A stretch of 64,000 nt of DNA from Bradyrhizobium sp. 21 (GCF_023073335.1 NZ_JADPJG010000012.1:1-64000), one strand, 5' to 3'; shown: positions 45,069 to 53,517, numbered from the stretch's first letter. Numbers and translations: made by a program. The notes: generated from the letters alone by a model not told the origin.

Positions 45069-45953
45069 ATGCCGAAGCTGAAGCTGCCCAACATCGACGA
45101 CGTCGTCGCCATCGACATCCATACTCACGCCGAGGAGCCCTGCGGCACCCATCCCGACGACGGCTATGACGATTTCCAGGCGCAGATGGCGGACTATTTC
45201 AAGTCGCCGCACAAGCATCCGCCAACCGTGCCGGAGACCGCGGCCTATTACCGCTCCAAGAACATCGCCGCGGTGATCTTTCCGGTCGATGCCGAGCGCG
45301 AGACCGGCTTCCGCCGCTACAAGAATGAGGAGATGCTGGAGATCGCCTCCGACCATCTCGACGTCCTCATTCCCTTCGTCTCGATCGATCCGCACAAGGG
45401 CAAGCTTGGGGTGCGCGAGGCGCGCAAGCTGATCGAGGAATACGGTGTGCGCGGCTTCAAATTCCATCCGACCATGCAGGGCTTCTACGCCAACGACCGC
45501 ATGGCCTATCCGCTCTACGAAGAGATCAACAATGGCGGCGCGATCGCGCTGTTCCACACCGGCCAGACCGGCGTCGGCTCCGGCATGCCCGGCGGCATGG
45601 GCATGCGGCTGAAATATTCCAACCCGATGTACATGGACGACGTCGCGGCAGACTTCCCCGACCTCAAGATCATCCTCGCCCATCCCTCCTTCCCCTGGCA
45701 GGAAGAGGCGCTGTCGGTCGCGACCCACAAGCCGAACGTCTATATCGACCTCTCCGGCTGGTCGCCGAAATATTTCCCGCCGATTTTGGTGCGCTACATC
45801 AACTCGATCCTGCAGGACAAGATGCTGTTCGGCTCGGACTGGCCGGTGATCACCCCGGACCGCTGGCTGTCGGATTTCGCCAAGATCGAGATCCGCGACG
45901 AGATCCGGCCGAAGGTGCTGAAGGCGAACGCGCGCAAGCTTCTCGGGATCTAA
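45069..45953 (+). CDS. Amidohydrolase family protein (amidohydrolase 2)
   Basis: The 294-residue TIM-barrel metal-dependent hydrolase has metal motif H18-T-H20 (DIHTHAEEP), GFKFHPTMQGF, ALFHTGQTG, ILAHPSFPW and the late Asp in FGSDWPV. The family includes decarboxylases and hydrolases of aromatic or ketoacyl-CoA substrates; the exact reaction is not predictable. A GGGAGG Shine-Dalgarno precedes the ATG. It is monocistronic, with an operator-like dyad just upstream. Confidence 0.9.
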   Translation: MPKLKLPNIDDVVAIDIHTHAEEPCGTHPDDGYDDFQAQMADYFKSPHKHPPTVPETAAYYRSKNIAAVIFPVDAERETGFRRYKNEEMLEIASDHLDVLIPFVSIDPHKGKLGVREARKLIEEYGVRGFKFHPTMQGFYANDRMAYPLYEEINNGGAIALFHTGQTGVGSGMPGGMGMRLKYSNPMYMDDVAADFPDLKIILAHPSFPWQEEALSVATHKPNVYIDLSGWSPKYFPPILVRYINSILQDKMLFGSDWPVITPDRWLSDFAKIEIRDEIRPKVLKANARKLLGI

Positions 45954-46025
45954 GCGCGTACTCGTCAGCGCGTTGAGGGCTTCGGTCCCGGTGACCGAAG
46001 CCCTCACGCTCAGACGCTCATGCCC

Positions 46026-46760
46026 TCAGACCTGCGCAAGGCCTCCATCGACAAAAACCTCACCGCCGGTCATGAAGCTGCTGTCTGACGACGCTAGGAA
46101 AGCGGCCACCGCCCCTGTCTCGCTCGGGTCGCCGACGCGCCCGATGGGCGTCATGCTTCCGAGCGCATCAAAGGCTTCCTCGCCGACAATCTCCAGCGCC
46201 AGCTCCGTCTTGGTCGGCCCCGGAGACAGTACGTTGACACGGATGCCCGTGCCGCGCAGGTCCTGCGCCCAGCTCCGCGCCAGATTGCGGACCGCGGCCT
46301 TGGTCGCGCTGTAGATGCTGAACTGCGGCGTCCCCATCACGCCCGTGCTCGAACCGGTCAGGATGATCGACGACCCCTGCTTCATCAGTGGCAGGGCCTT
46401 CTGCACCGAAAACACCAGTCCTTTCACATTGACGTCGAAGATGTGATCGTAGTGCTCGACCGTGATCTCGCCGAGCGGCGCGAACAACCCGGTGCCAGCA
46501 TTGGCGAACAGGATGTCCAGCCCGCCGCGTTCGGCCTTCACCGCCGCGTACAGCCCGTCGAGGTCGGACAGATCCGTCACCGAGCCCCTGATGGCGCGCG
46601 CCGAGGGACCGAGTTTTGCAACGGCCGCGTCGAGCGGCTCCTGCCGCCGCCCGAAGAGGTAGACGAACGCGCCTTCGTCGATGAACCGTTTGGCCGCTCC
46701 AAATCCGATGCCGGTTCCACCGCCCGTCACCACTGCCGTCTTGCCTTTTAGTCTGCTCAT
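46026..46760 (-). CDS. Short-chain dehydrogenase/reductase
   Basis: The 244-residue classical SDR has the cofactor motif TGGGTGIG at residues 12-19, NAG at about 87-89, catalytic Ser in ILTGSSTG and Y150-x3-K154 in YSATK, and the C-terminal GGEVFVDGG. It is probably NADP-dependent given the Arg pair after beta-2 (GRR). It is divergent from an HxlR-family regulator, which likely controls it. The ATG at 46760 follows AAGGAG. Confidence 0.93.
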   Translation of the reverse strand: MSRLKGKTAVVTGGGTGIGFGAAKRFIDEGAFVYLFGRRQEPLDAAVAKLGPSARAIRGSVTDLSDLDGLYAAVKAERGGLDILFANAGTGLFAPLGEITVEHYDHIFDVNVKGLVFSVQKALPLMKQGSSIILTGSSTGVMGTPQFSIYSATKAAVRNLARSWAQDLRGTGIRVNVLSPGPTKTELALEIVGEEAFDALGSMTPIGRVGDPSETGAVAAFLASSDSSFMTGGEVFVDGGLAQV

Positions 46761-46804
46761 GATGTGCTCCTTCACTAGGGTTGCACTGAGCTGGCGGCGT
46801 GCCC

Positions 46805-46840
46805 ACTTATCGACAAGTATGCACCTTTTGGTAAGTACCC
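46805..46840. promoter_or_regulatory. AAGTA half-sites between SDR and HxlR genes
   Basis: ACTT...AAGT (46805-46818) and direct copies AAGTA at 46815-46819 and 46833-46837, 18 bases apart, lie in the 85-base divergent spacer. They are plausible HxlR operators. Confidence 0.4.
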
Positions 46841-46845
46841 AAAAA

Positions 46846-47280
46846 ATGTCGACAGATCTCTCAGAGCCAACCTTCACACCTGCGCCGTCTTCACCACCGG
46901 TCCGGAGCTGCACGCCGACTTTGCCCGGTTTTACATGCGGTCTGGATGCGACCTTGCGGGTCATCGCCGGCAAGTGGAAGCCGCTGATCCTCTACTTCGT
47001 CGCCCAGGATGGGCCGACCCGGTACGGCGAGCTCCGGCGCGCCGTGCGCGACGTCAGCGACAAGATGCTGATCCAGCAGCTCAAGGAGCTGGAGGCCGAC
47101 GGTCTCGTGAAGCGGACCGACTACAAGGAAGTGCCTCCGCGGGTGGACTACAGTCTCACCCCCTTGGGCCACAGCCTGGCCCAGGCGCTGGTGCCGCTCT
47201 GCTCGTGGGGCACGGAGCATATGGCGGATGTCAGCCGCGTCTTCGCCGAGCGCGAGGCCTGGAATGCAAAAGGGCGATAG
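46846..47280 (+). CDS. HxlR-family transcriptional regulator
   Basis: The 144-residue winged-helix protein of the HxlR type has TCGLDATLRVIAGKWKPLILYFV, RYGELRRAVRDVSDKMLIQQLKELEADGLV and RVDYSLTPLG. The N-terminal Cys (residue 31) sits where thiol-sensing relatives such as QorR/HypR carry their redox Cys, so redox or electrophile sensing is possible (inference). It is divergent from the SDR gene. The start at 46846 is chosen by domain length; the ribosome binding site is weak and an in-frame ATG lies 9 codons earlier. Confidence 0.88.
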   Translation: MSTDLSEPTFTPAPSSPPVRSCTPTLPGFTCGLDATLRVIAGKWKPLILYFVAQDGPTRYGELRRAVRDVSDKMLIQQLKELEADGLVKRTDYKEVPPRVDYSLTPLGHSLAQALVPLCSWGTEHMADVSRVFAEREAWNAKGR

Positions 47281-47303
47281 GCTGATGGACGCGTTGCGTC
47301 CGA

Positions 47304-47651
47304 TCAGTTCACGCTTGCCAGATAGCCCGCCAGAATCGTGCGGCTTTGGCTGAGCGTCTCGATGCGCTCGTCGATCAGGCCGACCTGCTGGGCGAGTATT
47401 CTTCGCAGCTCGTTGCACGGCGTGAACGCCGGATCGTTGTTGCGCACGCACGGCAGTAAGCGCTGGATCGTTTCGAGCGTCATCCCGGCTGCGCCAAGCA
47501 TCTTGATCCGTCGCACGGTTTGCTCTTCCTCCGACCCGTAGTCGCGGTAACCGGCCTCGGTCCGCGACGGCGCCAGCAACCCTTCGCCTTCGTAGTAGCG
47601 CAGCATTCGAACGCTGACGCCCGTCCGCCTGGAGAGCTCGCCAATTTTCAT
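47304..47651 (-). CDS. MerR-family transcriptional regulator
   Basis: The 115-residue MerR protein begins MKIGELSRRTGVSVRMLRYYEGEGLL, with the wing YRDYGSEEEQ and a dimerisation helix at the C terminus. Two Cys lie in LPCVRNNDPAFTPC, but there is no clear metal-site signature. It is divergent from the quinone-oxidoreductase-like gene, whose promoter carries a dyad inside a long spacer, the arrangement activated by MerR proteins. Confidence 0.92.
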   Translation of the reverse strand: MKIGELSRRTGVSVRMLRYYEGEGLLAPSRTEAGYRDYGSEEEQTVRRIKMLGAAGMTLETIQRLLPCVRNNDPAFTPCNELRRILAQQVGLIDERIETLSQSRTILAGYLASVN

Positions 47652-47662
47652 CTGAAAACCTC

Positions 47663-47694
47663 TTGACCCTTACAGCGCTGTCAGACCTTACAGA
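47663..47694 (+). promoter_or_regulatory. MerR-type promoter with long spacer
   Basis: A -35-like TTGACC (47663-47668) and a -10-like TACAGA (47689-47694) are 20 bases apart. The spacer holds a perfect palindrome ACAGCGCTGT (47672-47681). Its position between the divergent MerR and oxidoreductase genes supports MerR distortion-type activation. Confidence 0.6.
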
Positions 47695-47735
47695 CTCTGC
47701 TCATCCAAGTGAATGCCGCTCGAGAGGGAGCAAAG

Positions 47736-48746
47736 ATGAAAGCCTACCATCTGAACAGCCATGCCGGTGCTGGCCGCCTTGTGCGAGCCGACCTCAGCAA
47801 ACCCGAACCCGCCAGTGGCGAGGTCCGCATCCGGGTCGAAGCGGTCAGTCTGAACTACCGCGACCTCCTGATCCTCGATCGCGCAGACCAGAACAAGCTC
47901 AATGGCCGCGTTCCGCTCTCCGACGGCGCGGGCGTCGTTGACGCCATCGGTTCCGGCGTCCTGCAATGGCGTCCCGGAGACCGCGTTGTTGCGTCGTTCT
48001 TTCGCGATTGGATCTCGGGGCCGTTCAAGTCCAGCTATGTTCAGTCATCCCTCGGTGGCAACACCATGGACGGAATGCTGGCAGAGTATGTCGTGCTGCC
48101 GGCACATGCGCTCGTTCCCGTGCCGGCGCATTTGTCCTCGATCGAAGCCGCGACCTTGCCCTGTGCCGGCGTCACCGCTTTCCATGGCCTCATCGCGCGC
48201 GGCGGGATGGCCAAAGGCGACACGCTGCTGGTCCAGGGAACAGGTGGCGTCGCGCTGTTTGGCCTTCAGTTCGCAGCAGCACTGGGCGCGCGCGCGATCG
48301 TGATCTCCTCCTCGGACGCAAAGCTCGCCCGCGCGAAGGCGCTGGGTGGCTCCATCCTCATCAACTATCGCGACACGCCCGACTGGGACGTCGCCCTGAT
48401 GAAAGCGACGGATGGCGCAGGCGCCAGTCATATCCTCGAACTCGGCGGGCCCGGCACCTATGACCGGTCGCTGCGCTCGGTCGCGTCGGGCGGCAAGATC
48501 GTTCAGATTGGTGTTCTGACAGGGTTCGGCCCGAAGCCCGACCTCGCGCGCCTTCAGTGGGAGAATGCCGACATCATCGGTGTCACCGTCGGATCAGTGG
48601 AGCACTTTGCCGCGATGAACGGCTTCCTGACCGAACATGCGATCCACCCGATCGTCGATCGGATCTATGGCTTCGACGAGGTCCCCGAAGCGTATGCCCA
48701 CCTCCGGACCGGCTCACATTTCGGCAAGATCGTCGTAAAGTTCTAG
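47736..48746 (+). CDS. MDR-superfamily NAD(P)-dependent oxidoreductase, quinone-oxidoreductase type
   Basis: The 336-residue medium-chain reductase has an N-terminal GroES-like domain (VRIRVEAVSLNYRDLLILD, DGAGVVDAIGSGV) and a Rossmann domain (LLVQGTGGVALFGLQFAAALGA at about 165-184). The catalytic zinc Cys and structural-zinc cysteines are absent, so it belongs with the zinc-free quinone/enoyl reductases. The start at 47736 follows GAGAGGGAG. It is likely induced by the divergent MerR protein. Confidence 0.92.
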   Translation: MKAYHLNSHAGAGRLVRADLSKPEPASGEVRIRVEAVSLNYRDLLILDRADQNKLNGRVPLSDGAGVVDAIGSGVLQWRPGDRVVASFFRDWISGPFKSSYVQSSLGGNTMDGMLAEYVVLPAHALVPVPAHLSSIEAATLPCAGVTAFHGLIARGGMAKGDTLLVQGTGGVALFGLQFAAALGARAIVISSSDAKLARAKALGGSILINYRDTPDWDVALMKATDGAGASHILELGGPGTYDRSLRSVASGGKIVQIGVLTGFGPKPDLARLQWENADIIGVTVGSVEHFAAMNGFLTEHAIHPIVDRIYGFDEVPEAYAHLRTGSHFGKIVVKF

Positions 48747-48839
48747 AAGCCAAGGCCCCAATTCGCGTTTCCGTCTTGGATCGATATCGCTGCGCCGGAT
48801 ATAGTCCATACGCCCGCAGCGATCCGGAGGACTGGTCAA

Positions 48840-49616
48840 TTGAGTCTGAAAGCCATCGTCTTCGACGCCTACGGAACGCTCTACGACATCCAGTCGGTGG
48901 CTGACATCACCGAGGATGCGTTTCCGGGCTATGGCGAGATCGTCACGCAGATCTGGCGCATCAAGCAGCTCGAATACACCTGGTTGCGCTCGCTGATGCG
49001 GCGTTACCAGGATTTTGCCGCCGTCACGCGCGACTCGCTTGCCTATACGTTGCGCGTGCTCGGGCTCGCTTACGACAGCGAGACGTTCGAGCGGGTGATC
49101 GAGAAATATTTGCATCTCGATCTCTATCCGGACGCGGTCGCAGCCCTTGAAGCCTTGAGGCCGCGAAAACTCGCCATCCTTTCCAACGGCAGCCCGGACA
49201 TGCTGAACGCGCTGGTGCGCAATTCCGGCCTCGACCGCCTGCTCGATGCCACTATCAGCGTCGATGCGAAGCAGATCTTCAAGCCGAGCCCGCAAGCCTA
49301 TGAGCTGATCGGGGAGGTGCTCGGCACGGAGCCGAGCGAGGTGCTGTTCGTCTCCTCCAATCCCTGGGACGTGGCGGGCGCGAAAGCGTTCGGGCTCAAC
49401 GTCGCCTGGATCGAACGGGTGACGCCCGAGGCGATGGCACTGGCTTGCGTCGAGAACGAACTCGTGGCACCGCTGACGATGTTCAAGGCGATCCGCACCC
49501 AGATGGACGAGCTCGGCTTTGCGCCGGACCACCGCGTCCGCGCGCTTTCCGAGCTGCCAAGGATTGCCCAAGAATCGCCGCCCGCCGATAATTCTGGAAT
49601 GAGCCGACCTGAATGA
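48840..49616 (+). CDS. HAD-type haloacid dehalogenase (type II)
   Basis: The 258-residue HAD hydrolase has the nucleophile D9 in VFDAYGTLYD, motif II ILSNGSP, the Lys in IFKPSPQAYELI and VSSNPWDVAGAKAFG. The pattern matches (S)-2-haloacid dehalogenases, though homologs may have other acid substrates. The start is TTG at 48840 with a strong GGAGG site. Its stop overlaps the YbaK gene start by 4 bases. Confidence 0.92.
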   Translation: MSLKAIVFDAYGTLYDIQSVADITEDAFPGYGEIVTQIWRIKQLEYTWLRSLMRRYQDFAAVTRDSLAYTLRVLGLAYDSETFERVIEKYLHLDLYPDAVAALEALRPRKLAILSNGSPDMLNALVRNSGLDRLLDATISVDAKQIFKPSPQAYELIGEVLGTEPSEVLFVSSNPWDVAGAKAFGLNVAWIERVTPEAMALACVENELVAPLTMFKAIRTQMDELGFAPDHRVRALSELPRIAQESPPADNSGMSRPE

Positions 49617-50089
49617 GCCTTCAATCCGTTCGCGATTTCTTCGCTGAAAAAGCCCCCGAGATATCAGTCATCGAATCCCCCATCAGCTCCGCGACCGTGC
49701 CGCTGGCCGCCGAAGCCTATGGCGTCGAGCCGGGACGCATCGCCAAGACGCTGTCGCTGCGCATCGGCGAGCGCGTGATCCTGATCGTCGCGGCCGGCAC
49801 CTCACGCATGGACAACAAGAAGGTGAAGGCTGCGTTCGGCGGCAAGCCGAAGATGCTGGGGCTGGAAGAGGTCGCGGAGATCACCGGCCACGAGGTCGGC
49901 GGCGTCTGCCCGTTCGGGCTGAAAGCGCCGTTGCCAGTCTATTGCGACGTCTCGCTCAAGGCCTTTGACGTCGTGGTGCCAGCCGCGGGCTCGACCCACA
50001 GCGCGGTGCGCATCACGCCCGAGCGGATGGCCGAGCTGACGGCGGCTGAATGGGTCGACGTCTGCGAGATCAAGCCTCCCGGCGGCTAA
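49613..50089 (+). CDS. YbaK/EbsC-family aminoacyl-tRNA deacylase
   Basis: The 158-residue protein has the YbaK fold: STVPLAAEAYGVEPGRIAKTLSLRI (positions only), VAAGTSRMDNKKVKAAFG with the conserved Lys, GHEVGGVCPFGLKAPLPVYCDVSL and AGSTHSAVRITPERM. The family hydrolyses mischarged tRNAs (often Cys-tRNA-Pro). It is coupled to the HAD gene by a 4-base overlap. The stop overlaps the convergent gene. Confidence 0.92.
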   Translation: MSLQSVRDFFAEKAPEISVIESPISSATVPLAAEAYGVEPGRIAKTLSLRIGERVILIVAAGTSRMDNKKVKAAFGGKPKMLGLEEVAEITGHEVGGVCPFGLKAPLPVYCDVSLKAFDVVVPAAGSTHSAVRITPERMAELTAAEWVDVCEIKPPGG

Positions 50090-50424
50090 TCATCCTCATC
50101 GTATGGCCGCGGCTGCGCCGGCGCAGCGTTGTAGCGCGGCGGGGGCGCAACGCGATTCCGCGGAACCTGCTGCTGTGGCGGCATCTGATTGTTGGATTGG
50201 AACACCGCACGGCAACCGCTCGAGAGTTGCGGCGTTTTCTGTTGTAGACACGCCGTGATGCGGCTCACGTCCGGAATCTGGTCGCTGCACAGCCGCCATA
50301 CGTCCGGCGTGCAGGCCATCTGCTGTTCCATGGTTCCGCGATATTCCTCGGCGGACGCAGCACTCTGTGCAACGATGCCGCCGATCGCGAGCGCTATACC
50401 CAGCGCAATCCGCTCTGTCCGCAT
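50086..50424 (-). CDS. Small secreted Cys-containing protein
   Basis: The 112-residue protein has a signal peptide ending ASAEE, then MACTPDVWRLCSDQIPDVSRITACLQQKTPQLSSGCRAVF (four Cys) and a Pro/Gln/Arg tail. The Cys spacing recalls the cysteine-rich repeat family of bacterial secreted proteins, but similarity is by pattern only. It is convergent with the YbaK gene. Confidence 0.78.
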   Translation of the reverse strand: MRTERIALGIALAIGGIVAQSAASAEEYRGTMEQQMACTPDVWRLCSDQIPDVSRITACLQQKTPQLSSGCRAVFQSNNQMPPQQQVPRNRVAPPPRYNAAPAQPRPYDEDD

Positions 50425-50519
50425 GTCCAGATCCTTCTCGAGTCTCTCGAATTCTCGTCAATGAATGAGACACGGGGAGGTTCTGAACCAACAAAAAAAT
50501 GTGAAGATGCGGCAGGAAC

Positions 50520-51503
50520 CTACTCGACCTTGCCGATCTTCTTCACCGCCGCAATCAGCCGTGCGCTGTCGGTCGCCACGAACTCGGCGAACGCCGGCGC
50601 GTCCTGATAGGCGACGAGACTGCCCGAGGTCTCGAAGGCCTTGAGCACGTCCGGACTCGCCATCACCTGCGCCATGGCTTCGCGCAGGCGACTGGCGATC
50701 GGCGCAGGAAGTGAGCTCTGCGCGAAGAGCCCGGCCCAGATGTACATCTCGACATCCTTGTAGCCGAGCTCCTGGAAGGTCGGCACGTCGGGGAAGCTCG
50801 CGATGCGCTTCGCGCCGCTATTGCCGAGCACCCGCAGCTTGCCGTCGTCGACCTGCGGCTTCAGCGTGCCCGGCGCCGCAGCGATCGCCTGCACGGTGCC
50901 GCTGAGCAGCGCGGTCAGCGCGGGACCTGCGCCGCGAAACGGAACATGCAGCAATTTGATATCGGCGTTGCTCGCGAACATCTCCATCGCAACATGCAGA
51001 GTCCCGTAAGGACCGGACGAGCCGTAAGTGATCTGGCCCGGTCGCTTCTTCGCATCCTCGACGAAATCCTGCGCCGTCTTCCACGGCGCCGAGGCCGGCA
51101 CCGCCAGCAGCGTGGGATCGGCCAGCACCCGCGCGATCGGCATGAACTGCGAGACCTCATAGGCGACCGGACGGTCGAACAGCCGGTCGGCCTCAGGGAG
51201 CACGGCAAGCGAGGACAGCGTCATCAGCAGCGTATAGCCGTCGGGCTCGGCGCGTGCGGCTGCGGCATTGCCGACCGATCCGCCGCCACCTCCGGCGCGG
51301 TTGTCGACGATCACGGGCTTGCCGAGGATCCGCTCCAACGCCATTGCCACCGGGCGCGCCGCGAGATCGGCCTGGCCGCCGGCCGGAAACGGCACGATCA
51401 TGGTGATGTTGCGCACCGGATAGGCTTGCGCGAAGGCCGGGCCCGACAACACCGGCAACAACGGCAATGCTGCAGCGGCGCGCAAGACGTCGCGACGATC
51501 CAT
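50520..51503 (-). CDS. Tripartite tricarboxylate transporter (Bug/TctC) substrate-binding protein
   Basis: The 327-residue periplasmic binding protein has a Tat-like signal (MDRRDVLRAAAALPLLPVLSGPAFA). The TctC pattern is ITMIVPFPAGGQADLAARPVA, NRAGGGGGSVGNAAAARAEPDGYTLLM (key positions), FAQSSLPAPIASRL and a binding-site region AIAAAPGTLKPQV. No TctA/TctB permease genes are nearby, so it is an orphan binding protein, as is frequent in this family. The ligand is unknown. Confidence 0.93.
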   Translation of the reverse strand: MDRRDVLRAAAALPLLPVLSGPAFAQAYPVRNITMIVPFPAGGQADLAARPVAMALERILGKPVIVDNRAGGGGGSVGNAAAARAEPDGYTLLMTLSSLAVLPEADRLFDRPVAYEVSQFMPIARVLADPTLLAVPASAPWKTAQDFVEDAKKRPGQITYGSSGPYGTLHVAMEMFASNADIKLLHVPFRGAGPALTALLSGTVQAIAAAPGTLKPQVDDGKLRVLGNSGAKRIASFPDVPTFQELGYKDVEMYIWAGLFAQSSLPAPIASRLREAMAQVMASPDVLKAFETSGSLVAYQDAPAFAEFVATDSARLIAAVKKIGKVE

Positions 51504-51660
51504 GGCAGGCCCCCTCCTCGATTTTTCTTGTTTCGCTCCTAGCCTAACGTGGCGACCGGCAAGAACAAGCCGCGCGACGGCATTTACCAGGCATTAACCA
51601 TGCTCCGCCCGGCCAGGAACGCCCTTTTGGACCAACCGTTGCCTCCCCGGGAGTGGAGCA

Positions 51661-51918
51661 ATGAACAGACTTCGGACCATTGACGTGGCGTTGGACGACA
51701 TGCTGGTGAATCTCGCCGCCATCGTCTTGCAGCTTTCAAAGCCTGAAGTGACGCGAACGCCTGAAGCGCGCCAAGCCCTGGCGCGATCCGTGCATCAATA
51801 CGCGGTCTGCGCGAAACGCTCGAGCGACCCGCGCGTTCAGGAATTGAAGACGCAGCTCGAAGAGACGTTGAAGCCGAGCTTACGCGTGGTCGCGCGTAAT
51901 GGTGAGAAGGTGTCTTAG
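51661..51918 (+). CDS. Small conserved hypothetical protein (85 residues)
   Basis: The protein is mainly helical: LRTIDVALDDMLVNLAAIVLQLSKPEVTRTPEARQALARSVHQYAVCAKRSSDPRVQEL (positions only). A GGGAGTGG site precedes the ATG at 51661. It has no signal peptide, membrane span or recognised domain. It ends 22 bases before the first REP copy of the RAYT unit. Confidence 0.7.
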   Translation: MNRLRTIDVALDDMLVNLAAIVLQLSKPEVTRTPEARQALARSVHQYAVCAKRSSDPRVQELKTQLEETLKPSLRVVARNGEKVS

Positions 51919-51939
51919 TCGTCCTACTGGGCGATATGA

Positions 51940-51978
51940 CGTAGGGTGGGCAAAGGCGCAAAGCGCCGTGCCCACCAA
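51940..51978 (+). repeat. REP-like palindrome, copy 3 (downstream of RAYT)
   Basis: CGTAGGGTGGGCAAAG at the left and CCGTGCCCACCAA at the right have the same arms as copies at 8 kb. The unit ends exactly one base before the RAYT stop codon. Confidence 0.88.
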
Positions 51979-52515
51979 TCATTCGCCGAAGTGCCCTGCG
52001 ATGTCATGCACATCCCCTCCCCAATCCACGGGAAGGGCGCCTTGATCAACATAGCGATGGAAGCTGCTGAAGGACCAATCGCACACACGCGTGACGAGGC
52101 CATGCTTCACAGGATTGAAGTGTATGTAATCAACGTGCCGCTCCAAGTCAGCATCGTCGCGAATTGCGTGCTCCCAGAAGCGGCGTTGCCAGATGCCCTT
52201 CTCTCGCTTTATCGATTTACTCATTGAACGTTCGCCAACCTCCAGCCGTCGCGAAAAGTTGCCCTTGATCAGATTCCATCGCGACGAAAAGTCTGCGTCA
52301 TCCTCAGGCAACGCCCAGATCGCATGGAGGTGGTCAGGCAAGATACAAATCGCGACGGTCTCGAACGGCCGGCGTTGCACGACCGTTCGGTAAATCTGGC
52401 GTAGACGATCAACCTGGTCGACGAGTAACGTACTTGACCGATCGGCTAGCACGACGGTGAAGAAGAACATGTTGCCTTGAGCTCGGCGATACTGAGGCAC
52501 TTGCGATCCCCCCAT
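51979..52515 (-). CDS. REP-associated tyrosine transposase (RAYT, Y1 HUH family)
   Basis: The 178-residue protein has the Y1 transposase HUH motif D61-H62-L-H64 in ILPDHLHAIW, the catalytic Tyr near 130 in HVDYIHFNPVKHGL and the typical GIWQRRFWEHAIRDD. IS200-like RAYTs act on REP hairpins. The ATG at 52515 is used; a Met 10 codons upstream would be encoded by the REP itself. Inverted REPs flank the gene on both sides within 3 bases. It appears intact. Confidence 0.93.
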   Translation of the reverse strand: MGGSQVPQYRRAQGNMFFFTVVLADRSSTLLVDQVDRLRQIYRTVVQRRPFETVAICILPDHLHAIWALPEDDADFSSRWNLIKGNFSRRLEVGERSMSKSIKREKGIWQRRFWEHAIRDDADLERHVDYIHFNPVKHGLVTRVCDWSFSSFHRYVDQGALPVDWGGDVHDIAGHFGE

Positions 52516-52518
52516 GAA

Positions 52519-52551
52519 TTGGTGGGCACGCTTCGCTTTGCCCACCCTACG
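52519..52551 (-). repeat. REP-like palindrome, copy 4 (upstream of RAYT)
   Basis: TTGGTGGGCACGCTTCG at the left and CTTTGCCCACCCTACG at the right form the inverse of copy 3, placed 3 bases before the RAYT start codon. Confidence 0.88.
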
Positions 52552-52555
52552 GCAC

Positions 52556-53491
52556 CTACGCTGTTCGCTCGCTCTTCTTTGCCCGCCGCTTGCATGTGCC
52601 CGGCAGCTTCGCCGCGAGAAAATCGCCGAGCGCCTCGACGCGGGCGGGGCGCGGGCCGCCGGGTGGCGTCACCAGATGCACGGCGCCTTCGGCCTGCTTC
52701 CAGTCTTTCAGGATGACTTCGACCTCGCCTGACGAGATCGCCTCTCCGACAATGAATTCGGGCAGCTCGGCGATGCCGAGGCCGGCGATCAGCGCCGGCA
52801 TCAATGCTTCGCCGTTGTTGACGCGAAGTTGTCCGCCCGGGCGCACGCTGGCCTGCTCGCCGGCGGAATTGGTGTAGTGCCAGACATTGGGCGTCGAGAG
52901 ATAGGCGTAGCTGAAGCATTTATGCTCGGCCAGATGCATCGGATGCGTCGGCCGTCCATGTTGTTTGAGGTAGGACGGCGCGGCCACCGTGAAGCGCGGC
53001 ATGGTGAAGAGCCGCCGCGCGATCAGCGAGGAGTCCGGCAGCCGCGCGATCCGCACCGCCATGTCAAAGCCCTCGCCGATCAGGTCGATGGTCGCATCGC
53101 TCAAATGCAGATCGACGGACACTTCAGGATAGGCTTCGAAGAACTCCGGCAATAGCGGCGCCACCGCCTTGACCCCGAACGTCATGGGCACGGCGAGCCG
53201 CACCAGCCCGCGCGGCGCCACCGATTGCGCCAGCGCCTCGTTCTCCGCCGCCTCTCCATCGCTCAACAGGCGCGTCGCCCGCTCCGCGAGCTTGTGGCCG
53301 GCGTCGGTCAGCGCGAGCCGGCGCGAGGTGCGGTTGAACAGCCGGGCGCCAAGCCGCTCCTCCAGCCGGGTCACCGCCTTGGACACCGTCGCCTTCGACA
53401 TCAGGAGCTCGCCGGCGGCGGCCGCAAACGACCGCAATTCCACGACTTTTGCGAAAATCGCGAGCGCCTCGAAATCGGGGAGTTTTGCCAT
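52556..53491 (-). CDS. LysR-family transcriptional regulator
   Basis: The 311-residue LTTR has an N-terminal HTH (PDFEALAIFAKVVELRSFAAAAGELLMSKATVSKAVTRLEERLGARLFNRTSRRLALT, positions only). Its effector domain includes EVSVDLHLSDATIDLIGEGFDMAVRI and the late GLGIAELPEF. It is divergent from an SDR-pirin-WrbA operon, the likely target. The start MAKLPDF at 53491 is chosen by domain position. The C-terminal tail is basic. Confidence 0.93.
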   Translation of the reverse strand: MAKLPDFEALAIFAKVVELRSFAAAAGELLMSKATVSKAVTRLEERLGARLFNRTSRRLALTDAGHKLAERATRLLSDGEAAENEALAQSVAPRGLVRLAVPMTFGVKAVAPLLPEFFEAYPEVSVDLHLSDATIDLIGEGFDMAVRIARLPDSSLIARRLFTMPRFTVAAPSYLKQHGRPTHPMHLAEHKCFSYAYLSTPNVWHYTNSAGEQASVRPGGQLRVNNGEALMPALIAGLGIAELPEFIVGEAISSGEVEVILKDWKQAEGAVHLVTPPGGPRPARVEALGDFLAAKLPGTCKRRAKKSERTA

Positions 53492-53517
53492 GGGTGCCGC
53501 CCAACAGGTCGATTTAA

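Larger units (their letters stand above)
51940..52551. mobile_element. RAYT gene bracketed by inverted REPs (REPtron-like unit)
   Basis: A transposase-like gene (51979-52515) lies between inverted copies of one palindrome (51940-51978 and 52519-52551), with GC below that of adjacent genes. This is the layout expected of a REP-associated tyrosine transposase and its own REPs. Confidence 0.8.

Noticed and set aside
44786..45169. A 127-codon frame upstream of and into the amidohydrolase gene
   Set aside because: It overlaps the confident amidohydrolase gene in another frame and its end is Arg/His shadow sequence.
52519..52545. An earlier RAYT start inside the REP copy
   Set aside because: These codons are REP sequence; the Met at 52515 just after the repeat gives the family-length protein, although translation from the repeat cannot be excluded.
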